The notes beneath the pieces are model-generated. The model saw nothing but the letters and a program-made list of their open reading frames with translations. It did no database searches and was not told the DNA's origin. Made by a program: the position numbers and the translations under genes. Source: Streptomyces sp. ALI-76-A (lineage in GTDB: Bacteria; Actinomycetota; Actinomycetes; Streptomycetales; Streptomycetaceae). From it: a stretch of DNA of 64,000 bases. The stretch spans positions 4,464,001-4,528,000 of the forward strand of contig NZ_JASVWB010000002.1 in the NCBI RefSeq assembly GCF_030287445.1, read 5' to 3'. Shown piece by piece: positions 19,042-27,639 of this stretch; position 1 is the first letter of the stretch; each line of letters begins with the position of its first letter.

Positions 19042-19527
19042 ATGAGCACCGCACGAGGGCCTGTCCGGCGGACCGGGCCGCAGGGCGTCGGCGCCACCTC
19101 GTCGCCGCGGCCGAGCGGGGTCTGGGAACCCTCCGGGCGGGCACGGCCGGCCGCGACGGAGCCGGCCGCGGCCGGTGCCCCGGCTCGGGGGCGCGCCGGA
19201 CGCCGCCGCCTCCGCCGGAGCGGCCCTCGCCTCACGCGCCGCCGTGCCTGGCCGCGGATGCTCGTGCTGCTGCTCGCCGTCCTGCTGCCGGGCGCTCCCG
19301 CGGATGTGTCCGCGATCCCGGTGGCCGCGGCGGAGAACGTCGAGTACGACGCCCTGGACCCGGTCCTGCGGCCACCAGCCCGCGGCGCCCGGCGTCCCGT
19401 CGTCCCCCTGCGCCCCACGCGCCTTCCCGGCCCGGCACCCGGCGGCACGGTGAGCCGCCCGCTCCCCGCGCCGCCGGGGCCGCCGTACGCCCTGCGCGTC
19501 CTGCGGACCGTGGTCCTGCGCTGCTGA
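19042..19527 (+). CDS. Hypothetical protein with one hydrophobic segment
   Basis: 161 residues from ATG 19042, preceded by GAGGAG at a usable distance. The first 70 residues are Arg/Pro/Ala-rich. A hydrophobic stretch MLVLLLAVLLPGAPADVSA (about residues 73-91) could be an anchor or late signal. The tail is Pro/Arg-rich. I recognise no family. It sits in a decaying region between two pseudogenes, so it could be a degraded gene. Confidence 0.4.
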   Translation: MSTARGPVRRTGPQGVGATSSPRPSGVWEPSGRARPAATEPAAAGAPARGRAGRRRLRRSGPRLTRRRAWPRMLVLLLAVLLPGAPADVSAIPVAAAENVEYDALDPVLRPPARGARRPVVPLRPTRLPGPAPGGTVSRPLPAPPGPPYALRVLRTVVLRC

Positions 19528-19630
19528 CGGAACCGGCCGCGGCCCTACGGCGGGCCTCGGGCGGGAGGTCTCCCCGCCCCTCGGCGCGCCTTGGCAGACC
19601 GTCTCCCGGCACGACGCAAGGAACACGAAC

Positions 19631-19756
19631 ATGCCCACTGACCCGTACGCGGTCCTGCGCGCGCTGCTGCGCGCGGAGGCCGCGCGCAGCACACCGAAAC
19701 CGCAGGTGAAGGAAGCGACACCGCAGCGGCCTCCGAAGGAGCGGGGCCGCCGCTGA
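19631..19756 (+). CDS. Small basic protein of 41 residues
   Basis: ATG 19631 has AAGGAA 8 nt upstream. It opens MPTDPYAVLRALLRAEA and ends in a Lys/Pro/Arg-rich tail. The N-terminal half is an amphipathic helix. I have an impression of similar tiny Streptomyces proteins but cannot name a family. Stop TGA at 19754. Confidence 0.5.
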   Translation: MPTDPYAVLRALLRAEAARSTPKPQVKEATPQRPPKERGRR

Positions 19757-19778
19757 CCGGTCGGCGGAGGCGGGCCCA

Positions 19779-20410
19779 CCGCCTCCGCCGGGCCGTACCG
19801 AAGAGCGAGCGGGTGATCTCAGGGCCGATCCGAGTGCCGCCGGAACCGGCGAGGAACCCGAACACACCACTGCCGCTGCCGCTGCCGACGACCTGTTCCC
19901 ACGACGGACCACTCCTCCTCGGCCCCGGGGCCCTCCCGCGCTCCTCGGGCCGCGGCTCGCCGGGGCCTCGGCCCCCGTGCGGTGTTCACCCCCTCGTACG
20001 TCGGCTCCCGGTCCACAGCCTGTGCACAACGCGCGTGGAGCGGCGACGCGGCGACCGCACGGTCCAGGACCTCCGGCCCGGCCGGGCCCGGCAGGGACTC
20101 CGGGGCCCGCAGCCAAATCGCGGCGACCGGCGTCGGGGCACCCTTCGCAGCGGACGGTGAACCCGGCCCCCGTCCCGAGCCCGGTGAGCGGTTCCTCCGA
20201 CCGATCGCGGGACCAGGACCGACGCCGAGGACCAGGTCGTACGCCGAATGGGGGAAGCTCCGCACCGTGGTCCGCGGGGCCTGCCGGCCGTCGGGGCGAC
20301 GTTGCGCAGCGTGTGCTGGACCCGGCTGCCGAGCCGGCCGCGGACCTCGGACGACAGGTCCTTCGGTGCCCGCGTCACGAAGAAGACGCCGACCCATGTT
20401 CCCGTTTCGC
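19779..20410 (-). pseudogene. Fossil of a HerA-like (DUF853) ATPase gene
   Basis: Four minus-strand blocks in order match the C-terminal part of HerA-like ATPases, but in different frames. They are VGVFFVTRAPKDLSSEV with LGSRVQHTLR (about 20390-20280), TTVRSFPHSAYDL (about 20262-20220), KGAPTPVAAIWLRAPESL with AVAASPLHARCAQAVDRE (about 20160-20000), and the terminal FLAGSGGTRIGPEITRSLF with GTARRRR (about 19856-19779). The Walker A half is absent. Multiple frameshifts and loss of the N-terminus make it non-functional. HerA-like proteins are hexameric DNA translocases. Confidence 0.75.
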
Positions 20411-20491
20411 TCCGCTTTGCGACGTCTTTTTCGGCCTGGCACTCCGCCGCCATGGCTGCGCCCGGAACGTCAGGACCGGTAGGCTTTCCGT

Positions 20492-20788
20492 GTGATCTTC
20501 AAGCGCATCGGAAACGGCCGGCCGTACCCCGACCACGGCCGGGAAAGCACCCGGCAGTGGGCGGACGTCGCGCCACGCCCGGTCCGCCTCGATCAGCTCG
20601 TGACGACCAAGGGCCAGCTCGACCTGGAAACCCTGCTCGCCGAGGACTCCACCTTCTACGGCGATCTCTTCGCGCACGTCGTGAAGTGGCAGGGCGACCT
20701 GTACCTGGAGGACGGTCTGCACCGGGCGGTCCGGGCGGCCCTCCAGCAACGACAGGTGCTGCACGCGCGCGTACTCGAACTCGACTGA
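20492..20788 (+). CDS. Conserved hypothetical protein with ParB/Srx-like motif
   Basis: 98 residues from GTG 20492. The segment WQGDLYLEDGLHRAVRAALQQ recalls the DGxHR element of ParB/sulfiredoxin-fold domains; the rest (PVRLDQLVTTKGQLDL, FYGDLFAHVVKW) gives no other clue. I have seen similar proteins labelled as toxin-antitoxin antitoxins, but no toxin gene is adjacent, so I do not adopt that. A TAGGCT box at 20480-20485 lies only 6 nt before the GTG, and there is no ribosome site, suggesting a leaderless transcript. Confidence 0.78.
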   Translation: MIFKRIGNGRPYPDHGRESTRQWADVAPRPVRLDQLVTTKGQLDLETLLAEDSTFYGDLFAHVVKWQGDLYLEDGLHRAVRAALQQRQVLHARVLELD

Positions 20789-20913
20789 GGCCGACCGGCT
20801 GAGGCCGCCACCGGGGCGCCCGCGCGTCCCTGGTTGGCCCTTTCGGGTTGGACTGTGCGGCGTCCAATGATCATCTAGTAGGCATCGTCGCCCAGGCGCA
20901 CTACGCTGCGCCC

Positions 20914-21558
20914 ATGAGCATGCTGACTCCCCCCGGCATGGGCGGCAAGTACCGGATCACGGGAGACAAGTACCCCCGTATGCGTCGGCCCCGGCGGCGC
21001 GGCAGGCTCGTGTTCGGGCTGGTGGCCTCGGTCGCCGCGCTCGGTCTGATCGGCTGGGGCACCCTGCAACTCATCGACGTCTTCACCGGAGGCGGCAAGA
21101 AGGCCTCGGCGGCCGGCGCCCGGACGAACTGCGCCCCGAAGTCGAGCCCCTCGCCCGGCGGTACGCCCACGGCCGTGCCCAGGCCCGCCCAGATCACCGT
21201 CAACGTCCTCAACGCCACGCCCCGCAGCGGCCTCGCCAAGAAGACCGCGGACGAGCTGAGGAAGCGCGGCTTCAAGATCGGCGAGGTGGGCAACGCGGCC
21301 AAGGAGCACGACAAGAAAATCAAGGGCACCGGCCTGCTGCTCGGTCCCGCGTCCTCGCTGAAGACCTCGCTGCCGGTGCTGGCCACCCAGCTCGCCTCGG
21401 CCGAGCGCGGCACCGACACCGCCCGCAAGGGCGGCGAACTCGACCTCGTCATCGGCACCGGCTTCAAGAGCCTCACACCCAAAGCGGACGCCGACAAGGC
21501 GCTGGCCGCACTGACCCGGCCGCAGCCGACGTCCACCACGTCGAAGCAGACCTGCTGA
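20914..21558 (+). CDS. LytR C-terminal domain membrane protein
   Basis: 214 residues from ATG 20914. A basic N-terminus (RMRRPRRRGR) precedes one membrane helix (about residues 32-52). An extracytoplasmic LytR_C domain follows: ITVNVLNATPRSGLAKKTADELRKRGF, then LDLVIGTGFKSLTP. The topology suggests an envelope role. Other family members sit next to or fuse with LCP ligases, but none is present here. It converges with upp. Confidence 0.88.
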   Translation: MSMLTPPGMGGKYRITGDKYPRMRRPRRRGRLVFGLVASVAALGLIGWGTLQLIDVFTGGGKKASAAGARTNCAPKSSPSPGGTPTAVPRPAQITVNVLNATPRSGLAKKTADELRKRGFKIGEVGNAAKEHDKKIKGTGLLLGPASSLKTSLPVLATQLASAERGTDTARKGGELDLVIGTGFKSLTPKADADKALAALTRPQPTSTTSKQTC

Positions 21559-21606
21559 CCAGACCTGCCGGGAACCCGCCGAGCCGTCCGGCGCGGGCGC
21601 CAGGGC

Positions 21607-22242
21607 CTACTCGGCCACCCCGTACAGCCGGTCCCCCGCGTCGCCCAGGCCGGGCACGATGTAACCGTGCTCGTTGAGGTGGTCGTCGACCGCCGCGGTG
21701 ACCACCGTGACCGGGGTGCCCGCGAGCTCGCGCTCCATGATCTCCACACCCTCGGGGGCGGCCAGCAGCACCACCGCGGTGACGTCGTCGGCACCGCGCT
21801 TGATCAGCTCCCGGATCGCGGCGACCAGCGTGCCGCCGGTGGCGAGCATCGGGTCCAGCACGTACACCTGACGGCCGGACAGGTCCTCCGGCATACGGGT
21901 GGCGTACGTGGCCGGCTGGAGCGTCTCCTCGTCGCGGATCATGCCGAGGAAGCCCACCTCGGCGGTCGGCAGCAGCCGCGTCATGCCGTCGAGCATGCCG
22001 AGGCCGGCGCGCAGGATCGGCACCACCAGAGGGCGCGGGTGGGACAGCTTCACGCCCGTGGTCGGGGCGACCGGCGTCGTGATGTCGGCCTGTTCGGTGC
22101 GCACGTCGCGCGTGGCCTCGTAGGCGAGCAGGGTGACCAGCTCGTCGGCGAGACGGCGGAAGGTCGCGGAGTCGGTGCGCCGGTCGCGCAGCGCGGTGAG
22201 CTTGTGGGCGACCAGGGGGTGGTCGACGACGTGGAGACGCAT
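21607..22242 (-). CDS. upp: Uracil phosphoribosyltransferase
   Basis: 211 residues from ATG 22242, the usual length. It converts uracil and PRPP to UMP (pyrimidine salvage, cytosol). Seen: [33 protein letters not shown], the PRPP loop [13 protein letters not shown], and the uracil-binding end [15 protein letters not shown]. Single gene, convergent with the LytR-C gene. Confidence 0.98.
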   Translation of the reverse strand: MRLHVVDHPLVAHKLTALRDRRTDSATFRRLADELVTLLAYEATRDVRTEQADITTPVAPTTGVKLSHPRPLVVPILRAGLGMLDGMTRLLPTAEVGFLGMIRDEETLQPATYATRMPEDLSGRQVYVLDPMLATGGTLVAAIRELIKRGADDVTAVVLLAAPEGVEIMERELAGTPVTVVTAAVDDHLNEHGYIVPGLGDAGDRLYGVAE

Positions 22243-22392
22243 GTCCACAACAGTAGCCGGGCCTGTCGGCCGGTCGGGCCCGGCGTCCCCGGACGGACGC
22301 GACGGGGGCGGCGGACCGGTCCGGTGTCCGGCCGGTGGCGTCAAACCGGCCGTCCGGGGGAAGTCGGGAAGGAGGACTGGGGTGGTGAACTC

Positions 22393-22668
22393 ATGCCTGA
22401 CCGGCAGAACCGCAAGAACGCGTCGCCGCGCACGCGGCCTGGGACACACGAACGGCCGGAGCCGGCCTACGCCGCGGGCGTACCGGAGATACCGGGCCTG
22501 CCGAGGCGGCCGGACGGGCCGGAGACGGACGCCGAGCGCCGTCGGCGCCGGGCCCAGTTCCTGCGCGAACTCGCCGAGGCCCGCCAGCTTCGCGACCGCG
22601 TGCAGCCCCGCCGGGCGAAGACGGCCCGGCTGCGGCACGCGATGCGCATGCGCACGTTCCGCTGGTGA
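22393..22668 (+). CDS. Small arginine-rich hypothetical protein
   Basis: 91 residues from ATG 22393 (GGTGG 7 nt upstream). Very basic: an N-terminal Pro/Arg-rich segment ([20 protein letters not shown]) followed by a helix with [15 protein letters not shown] and ending RMRTFRW. No membrane segment. The amphipathic, Arg-rich character suggests nucleic acid or protein binding, but no family is recognised. Confidence 0.6.
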   Translation: MPDRQNRKNASPRTRPGTHERPEPAYAAGVPEIPGLPRRPDGPETDAERRRRRAQFLRELAEARQLRDRVQPRRAKTARLRHAMRMRTFRW

Positions 22669-22999
22669 GCATCGGGTGAGCGCGAGGACACGCCGGGAGA
22701 ACGGCGGGAAAAAGATCGCGGGGCGCGCGGCGGTTGTCCGGACGGCCGTGCGTGACCGCCCGGAAAAGCCGCGTACGATCCGCTGTTGGCGGCAACGAGT
22801 GCGCTGGTGAGACCTCGACGGACCCTCGGCTGCCACGAGATCGGCGGCAGCCGGACACACAGGGAGCCGAAGACGTCCCCTGAGCGCCGTGTTTCTGCCA
22901 CGATTCCGAGTGGGTGGGCTCGGAGCACAGCTCTCCCGCCCGCAACCTCCGCCGGGGGGACCCCCAACCGGCACGCCTAGGACCAGTGGGAGAGTCACG
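22669..22999. other. Upstream region of the tadA pair, no gene seen
   Basis: No coding sequence is supported. A weak promoter candidate is GTGACC (near 22753) with TACGAT (22774-22779) at 15-16 nt spacing, driving the gene at 23000. The stretch contains a GGGGGGACCCCC palindrome near 22955. Confidence 0.45.
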
Positions 23000-23539
23000 G
23001 TGTACTTCGCCGCACTGCTCGCGCGCACCGAAGACGGGTGGGAAGCGAGCGACACAGAGCTCGACGATGTGGAGACCCTGTCGGATCTGGCCGACCTGGC
23101 CCGTGAAGCCTCGTCCGAAGACGACACGGTGCTGGTGCTCATCGAGCAGGAGGACGCCTGGTTCGGCGTCGTCCGCATCGACGGCGAGGAGGACCCGCGT
23201 ATCTACGTCTCGGACGCCGCCGCCGCCGCTCGCAGTTCGTACGGGGAGATCCTGCTCACCGACGAGCTGCTCGGCCGGGACCCGGGCGGTGACGACGACG
23301 TCGCCGACCTGGACTCCCTCGACCTCGACGGGACCGAGGACGGTGAGGACGAGGACGGGGACGACGAGACCGAGGGCGGCGGCTCCGCCGAGGCCGTGCC
23401 GCACGGCCCGGTCGGTGACACCGAGATCCTCGACGATCTCGGTGTCGCCGAGAAGGAGTTGAAGGCGCTGTCCACGGACGCGGTCACCGAGATCGCCGAG
23501 GCCCTCGGTGCCTCGGAGACCCTGGAGACCGTCCGCTGA
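23000..23539 (+). CDS. tRNA adenosine deaminase-associated protein
   Basis: 179 residues from GTG 23000 (GGGAGAG 8 nt upstream). Starts [16 protein letters not shown]; the middle is very acidic ([26 protein letters not shown]) and the end is helical ([16 protein letters not shown]). This protein regularly precedes tadA in actinobacteria, hence the name. Its function is unknown. Its stop codon TGA overlaps a candidate CTG start of tadA. Confidence 0.87.
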   Translation: MYFAALLARTEDGWEASDTELDDVETLSDLADLAREASSEDDTVLVLIEQEDAWFGVVRIDGEEDPRIYVSDAAAAARSSYGEILLTDELLGRDPGGDDDVADLDSLDLDGTEDGEDEDGDDETEGGGSAEAVPHGPVGDTEILDDLGVAEKELKALSTDAVTEIAEALGASETLETVR

Positions 23540-23595
23540 CCGGTCGGCCCCGGCAGGGACCGCCGGACCCGGTCCGCGGGCCGTGGCGGGCCGCG

Positions 23596-24027
23596 ATGCG
23601 GCTCGCCCTGGCCGAGGCCGAGCAGGCCGGCCGCGACGGGGACGTCCCCGTCGGTGCCGTCCTGCTGTCCCCGGACGGTACGACGGTGCTCGCGGCCGGG
23701 CACAACGAACGCGAGGCCACCGGCGATCCCACGGCCCACGCGGAGGTCCTCGCCGTCCGGCGGGGCGCCGCCGAGCTGGGCGCCTGGCGGCTGTCCGGCT
23801 GCACGCTGGTCGTGACGCTGGAACCGTGCACGATGTGCGCGGGCGCCCTCGTGCAGTCCCGCGTGGACCGCGTGGTCTACGGCGCCCGGGACGAGAAGGC
23901 GGGCGCGGCCGGCTCCCTGTGGGACGTCGTCCGCGACCGGCGGCTCAACCACCGGCCCGAGGTGATCGAGGGCGTGCTCGCCGAGGAGTGCGCCCGGCTC
24001 CTCACGGACTTCTTCCGCACCCGCTGA
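23596..24027 (+). CDS. tadA: tRNA(adenine34) deaminase
   Basis: 143 residues from ATG 23596; a longer form from CTG 23536 is likely (see findings). It deaminates A34 of tRNA-Arg(ACG) to inosine; that tRNA is itself encoded at 49194. Zinc and catalytic motifs are intact: PTAHAEVLA (HAE) and EPCTMCAGAL (PCxxC). The end reads NHRPEVIEG and then LLTDFFRTR. Directly follows the associated acidic protein. Confidence 0.95.
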   Translation: MRLALAEAEQAGRDGDVPVGAVLLSPDGTTVLAAGHNEREATGDPTAHAEVLAVRRGAAELGAWRLSGCTLVVTLEPCTMCAGALVQSRVDRVVYGARDEKAGAAGSLWDVVRDRRLNHRPEVIEGVLAEECARLLTDFFRTR

Positions 24028-24103
24028 AGCCCGGTCCCGGGTCCCTCACGGAGCCGCGAATCGGATTTCAAACCACGCCCCGCCGTGCTGTAAGGTCTCT
24101 CTC

Positions 24104-24188
24104 GGTAGCGTGTCCGAGCGGCCGAAGGAGCTCGCCTCGAAAGCGAGTGTGGCGCAAGTCACCGAGGGTTCAAATCCCTCCGCTACCG
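24104..24188 (+). tRNA. tRNA-Ser(CGA)
   Basis: Acceptor GGTAGCG pairs with CGCTACC. The anticodon loop CCTCGAAAG gives CGA (reads UCG). Long variable arm as in class II tRNAs; T-loop GGTTCAAATCC. CCA is not encoded. Confidence 0.95.
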
Positions 24189-24193
24189 CTTCA

Positions 24194-24223
24194 GAAGGGC
24201 CCCGTCGTAAGACGGGGCCCTTC
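24194..24223 (+). terminator. Terminator of tRNA-Ser(CGA)
   Basis: A perfect 13-bp stem GAAGGGGCCCCGTC-like (GAAGGGCCCCGTC with its complement) around GTAA, 6 nt after the tRNA. Confidence 0.85.
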
Positions 24224-24273
24224 GTGCGATCATGTCCGCTCGTTGGGCCATATCAGCGACAGGGGAGGCCGCG

Positions 24274-24450
24274 ATGGCGGTGAACTCGAAGAAGATCGCC
24301 GTCTACGTGCTCGCGGTCTTCGTGCTCTACGTGATCATCACGGACCCGGCCAAGGCCGCGGACTACGTCCAGATAGGTTTCGAAGGCATATCGGACGCCG
24401 CGCGGTCCGTCGGCGACTTCATGTCGTGGCTCGCCGACGGAGGAAACTGA
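24274..24450 (+). CDS. Small single-helix membrane protein
   Basis: 58 residues from ATG 24274, with GGGGAGG 6 nt upstream, a strong ribosome site. Basic start MAVNSKKIA, one helix VYVLAVFVLYVIITD, then DPAKAADYVQIGFEGISDAARSVGDFMSWL, an amphipathic helix. It is the pattern of small conserved Streptomyces proteins next to tRNA-Ser; function unknown. Confidence 0.8.
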   Translation: MAVNSKKIAVYVLAVFVLYVIITDPAKAADYVQIGFEGISDAARSVGDFMSWLADGGN

Positions 24451-24708
24451 TGAACCGCGACTGAAGGCTGGACCGCGGCTGAAAGCTCAGCGGCCGCGAA
24501 CACCGAGCCAGGACGGCATCCAGGCCCTCCGCCGGAACGGCGGGGGGCTTCCTCGCGTCTTGTGGCCGAACTCGTCACGTTTCGAACACCTATCGCCTCA
24601 ACACGGGGCTATGCGGTGCTTGCACACAGTGCACATGTCTTGTGATGCTATGACCGCTTTTGATGGATGAGTTGACCACTGAAGACCGATGAAGAGGTGG
24701 CGTTGACC

Positions 24709-25545
24709 GTGTCGGCCAGTACTGCGCCGCCCCAGGAAGAGGCTCCCGCCCAGCCCCCGGCGGCGGCCACGCCCCAACGGAGCCGCGGCGCCGACACCCG
24801 GGCCCTGACGCAGGTGCTCTTCGGACAGCTCAAGGACCTGCAACCCGGCACCCCGGAGCACGACCGGGTGCGCGGGGCGCTCATCGAGGCCAACCTCCCG
24901 CTCGTGCGTTACGCGGCCGCCCGCTTCCGCTCCCGCAACGAGCCGATGGAGGACGTCATCCAGGTCGGCACCATCGGGCTCATCAACGCGATCGACCGCT
25001 TCGACCCGGACCGGGGTGTGCAGTTCCCGACGTTCGCGATGCCGACGGTGATCGGGGAGATCAAGCGGTACTTCCGGGACAACGTCCGCACGGTGCACGT
25101 ACCGCGCCGGCTGCACGAGCTGTGGGTGCAGGTCAACAGCGCGACCGAGGACCTGACGACCGCCTTCGGACGCACGCCGACGACCGCCGAGATCGCCGGG
25201 CGGCTGCGCATCTCCGAGGACGAGGTGCTGTCCTGCATCGAGGCGGGGCGGTCGTACCACGCCACCTCGCTGGAGGCCGCCCAGGAGGGCGACGGCATGC
25301 CGGGGCTGCTCGACCGGCTCGGTTACGAGGACCCGGCGCTGGACGGCGTGGAGCACCGCGACCTGGTGCGGCATCTGCTGGTCCAGCTGCCGGAACGGGA
25401 GCAGCGCATTCTGCTGCTGCGTTACTACAGCAATCTCACCCAGTCACAGATCAGCGCGGAACTCGGCGTATCGCAGATGCACGTCTCCCGGCTCCTCGCG
25501 CGCAGCTTCCAGCGGCTGCGCTCCGCGAACCGGATCGAGGCATAG
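24709..25545 (+). CDS. sigF: SigB/SigF/SigG-class sigma factor, SigF-like
   Basis: 278 residues from GTG 24709, chosen over GTG 24697 because AGAGGTGG is 8 nt upstream of the former and overlaps the latter. Region 2: [20 protein letters not shown] then [18 protein letters not shown]; region 3: [13 protein letters not shown]; region 4: [20 protein letters not shown] then [13 protein letters not shown]. The close match to what I remember of Streptomyces coelicolor SigF (late sporulation) and the neighbouring second sigma gene support the name. Such factors are usually controlled by anti-sigma kinases; none is adjacent. Confidence 0.88.
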   Translation: MSASTAPPQEEAPAQPPAAATPQRSRGADTRALTQVLFGQLKDLQPGTPEHDRVRGALIEANLPLVRYAAARFRSRNEPMEDVIQVGTIGLINAIDRFDPDRGVQFPTFAMPTVIGEIKRYFRDNVRTVHVPRRLHELWVQVNSATEDLTTAFGRTPTTAEIAGRLRISEDEVLSCIEAGRSYHATSLEAAQEGDGMPGLLDRLGYEDPALDGVEHRDLVRHLLVQLPEREQRILLLRYYSNLTQSQISAELGVSQMHVSRLLARSFQRLRSANRIEA

Positions 25546-25906
25546 GGCCGGGCGTGAACCGGCGGGTAAGGCGAGACGCGCACCAGGCGTGAGCATGGCG
25601 TGAGTGAGGCATAAGAACACCATCGGTCGACGCGGAACCGAATGCGGTATCGACATGTCACCGGTGAGAGCGAATCGCTCACCAGCGCGGATCCCTGCGG
25701 TTCTGCGCCGAAAAACCGTCAGACCCCCTTCTTCCAGGGCGTATTCGCGTCTCGCATGTCGACATGTCACTACAGCGTGTTGCCGACATGTGACATTCTG
25801 CGGGAAGCGCGTTTGCCGGAGCTCCGGCTCCGGTATTCAGGTGAGGGCTGCGTTCCTGAAGTGGGAGCGTTCGCCACGACCGTCCTCGCGACCCAAAGGG
25901 GGTGGC
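25546..25906. other. sigN upstream region with repeated CGACATGTSAC sites
   Basis: No gene. The 361 bp are less GC-rich than the surroundings and contain three copies of CGACATGTCAC/CGACATGTGAC (annotated separately). Promoters for the downstream sigma gene must lie here. Confidence 0.65.
25651..25794. promoter_or_regulatory. Three CGACATGT(C/G)AC boxes upstream of sigN
   Basis: CGACATGTCAC at 25651-25661 and 25760-25770, and CGACATGTGAC at 25784-25794. The core GACATGTC is an 8-bp palindrome. The last two are 24 bp apart centre to centre. The exact repetition in an otherwise unique leader suggests binding sites for one regulator, not identified. Confidence 0.5.
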
Positions 25907-26788
25907 ATGTCCGCAGTCCAGGGCAGCTCGAAGGTGCTCACGCTCACGAAGAGCGAGCCTGCGCCCGCGCTCGACGACATCACGGCCGTCGAGGCCGCGC
26001 CGGCCCCGGCCCTCCCGACCTCGGGAGCTCTCGACACACGCACCCTGTCCCGCTCCCTTTTCCTGCGGCTCGCCGCACTCGACGAGAACAGCCCGGAGCG
26101 TGGTTACGTCCGGGACACCCTCATCGAGCTCAACCTCCCGCTGGTCCGCTACGCGGCGGCACGCTTCCGCTCCCGCAACGAGCCGATGGAGGACATCGTC
26201 CAGGTCGGCACCATCGGCCTGATCAAGGCGATCGACCGGTTCGACTGCGAACGGGGCGTGGAGTTCCCGACGTTCGCGATGCCGACGGTGGTCGGCGAGA
26301 TCAAGCGGTTCTTCCGGGACACCTCCTGGTCGGTGCGCGTCCCGCGCCGCCTCCAGGAGCTGCGGCTCGCCCTCACCAAGGCCAGCGACGAGCTCTCCCA
26401 GAAGCTGGACCGCTCGCCGACGGTCGCCGAACTCGCCGTGGTGCTCGGGGTGTCCGAGGAAGACGTCGTCGACGGCCTCGCGGTCGGCAACGCGTACACG
26501 GCCTCGTCCCTGGACTCCCCGGCTCCCGAGGACGACGGCGGCGAGGGTTCCCTCGCGGACCGCCTCGGCTACGAGGACACCGCGCTGGAGGGTGTCGAGT
26601 ACCGCGAGTCCCTGAAGCCGCTGCTGGCCAAACTCCCGCCCCGGGAACGGCAGATCATCATGCTGCGCTTCTTCGCCAACATGACCCAGTCACAGATCGG
26701 CGAGGAGGTCGGCATCTCCCAGATGCACGTCTCCCGGCTGCTGACACGGACGCTGTCGCAGCTGCGGGAGGGTCTCATCTCGGACTGA
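25907..26788 (+). CDS. sigN: SigB/SigF/SigG-class sigma factor, SigN-like
   Basis: 293 residues from ATG 25907 (AAAGGGGG upstream). It is about 60% identical by eye to the preceding sigma in regions 2-4: [54 protein letters not shown], and [20 protein letters not shown]. It differs in the N-terminal 60 residues and in region 3. Tandem position and sequence fit SigN of Streptomyces, involved in development. Its own long leader (25546-25906) indicates an independent promoter. Confidence 0.87.
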   Translation: MSAVQGSSKVLTLTKSEPAPALDDITAVEAAPAPALPTSGALDTRTLSRSLFLRLAALDENSPERGYVRDTLIELNLPLVRYAAARFRSRNEPMEDIVQVGTIGLIKAIDRFDCERGVEFPTFAMPTVVGEIKRFFRDTSWSVRVPRRLQELRLALTKASDELSQKLDRSPTVAELAVVLGVSEEDVVDGLAVGNAYTASSLDSPAPEDDGGEGSLADRLGYEDTALEGVEYRESLKPLLAKLPPRERQIIMLRFFANMTQSQIGEEVGISQMHVSRLLTRTLSQLREGLISD

Positions 26789-27247
26789 GGACGTGGGCGG
26801 CGACCGAGGGCTCGGACCCGGGCCCCGGCCGGCTCGAGCCCGCGGTTTCCCTCCTGAGGCAGCGTCAGCCGTCCCGGCCTGACGCCGCGATCCAAGCGAC
26901 GTGGACACATGGCCGTCGGGGCGCCTTGATCGGCGCGTCGGCGGCCGTCGTCGTCCGTCCCGCAGAGCGGCGGCGTGCCGCGCACGGGGCGCTGGAAGCG
27001 ATGGCGGGGTGGTCGCGGCGGGCGCGGTCCTGCCGCCCCGGCTCTCCGGTCCTACGGCGGTGCCGTCGACGGGGGCATGACGGCGGAGCCGAGCGGCGGG
27101 AAGCCGTCGGCGAGCACGTCGGCCGACGCGGGCGGCCCGTGCGCGGGGAGCGGCGCACCGGCGTCGGTTCCCGGAACGATGGGCCCCGTCGCCCCGCGCG
27201 CCCGCACACGGGGAGCCGCAGGGCGGATCCCCGTCCGGCGGAGGTGG
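26789..27247. other. Gene-free region, nothing convincing seen
   Basis: GC-rich sequence between sigN and a convergent small membrane gene. Open frames exist on both strands but have arginine-rich, shadow-like translations and no start-site signal. I found no RNA motif, repeat or gene fossil. Confidence 0.45.
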
Positions 27248-27445
27248 TTACTTCAGCGCGAGCCAGGCCACGGCGGCGACGACCGCCACCGCGACGATCA
27301 CGCCGACGATCAGGCCCAGGCGGGGACCGCTGGAGGCGGCGGCCTGCTGCTGACGGCCCTGGGGGGCCTCGTCGACGAAGGCGCGGAACATCTGGGTGCT
27401 GCCGGCGGGGTCCTGGTGACCCTGGGGGTCCTGGGTGTTGGCCAT
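27248..27445 (-). CDS. Small tail-anchored-type membrane protein
   Basis: 65 residues from ATG 27445. The first 40 are polar (MANTQDPQGHQDPAG, then AFVDEAPQGRQQQ) and the last 22 are a hydrophobic helix (LGLIVGVIVAVAVVAAVAWLAL) ending in Lys. C-tail anchored topology. A TAGGGT-like box 10 nt upstream may be its -10. No family recognised. Confidence 0.7.
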   Translation of the reverse strand: MANTQDPQGHQDPAGSTQMFRAFVDEAPQGRQQQAAASSGPRLGLIVGVIVAVAVVAAVAWLALK

Positions 27446-27591
27446 GCCCCGGACCCTAGCGAATCCGGGGGTGGGGCCCAAGTGGAGGCCTTGATTCCAC
27501 ACCGCGTCTGCTCACCTGCACGTTTACGTTCGCAATACTTGCCTTTGCCAAGTTTTTGTCCGCTCCGGGCCCGATCTCGTTTGCCTGTAAC

Positions 27592-27623
27592 AACCAACTG
27601 ATTTTATGGTTGCCCTAAGCAAC
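27592..27623. promoter_or_regulatory. Probable MarR operator upstream of the MarR-MFS-YceI unit
   Basis: GTTGCCCTAAGCAAC (27609-27623) is an inverted repeat of GTTGC around 5 nt. An upstream CAACCA (27592-27597) also pairs with TGGTTG (27607-27612). The sites overlap an AT-rich core (ATTTTATGGT) and end 16 nt before the MarR start, as expected for autorepression. Confidence 0.6.
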
Positions 27624-27639
27624 GAACACGGGAGGCGTG

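Noticed and set aside
20492..20788. VapB-type antitoxin
   Set aside because: No PIN-domain toxin is adjacent and the sequence shows no ribbon-helix-helix or AbrB motif that I can identify.
26789..27247. Gene fossil or small RNA after sigN
   Set aside because: Six-frame reading gave no recognisable protein blocks and no strong hairpin-terminator combination.
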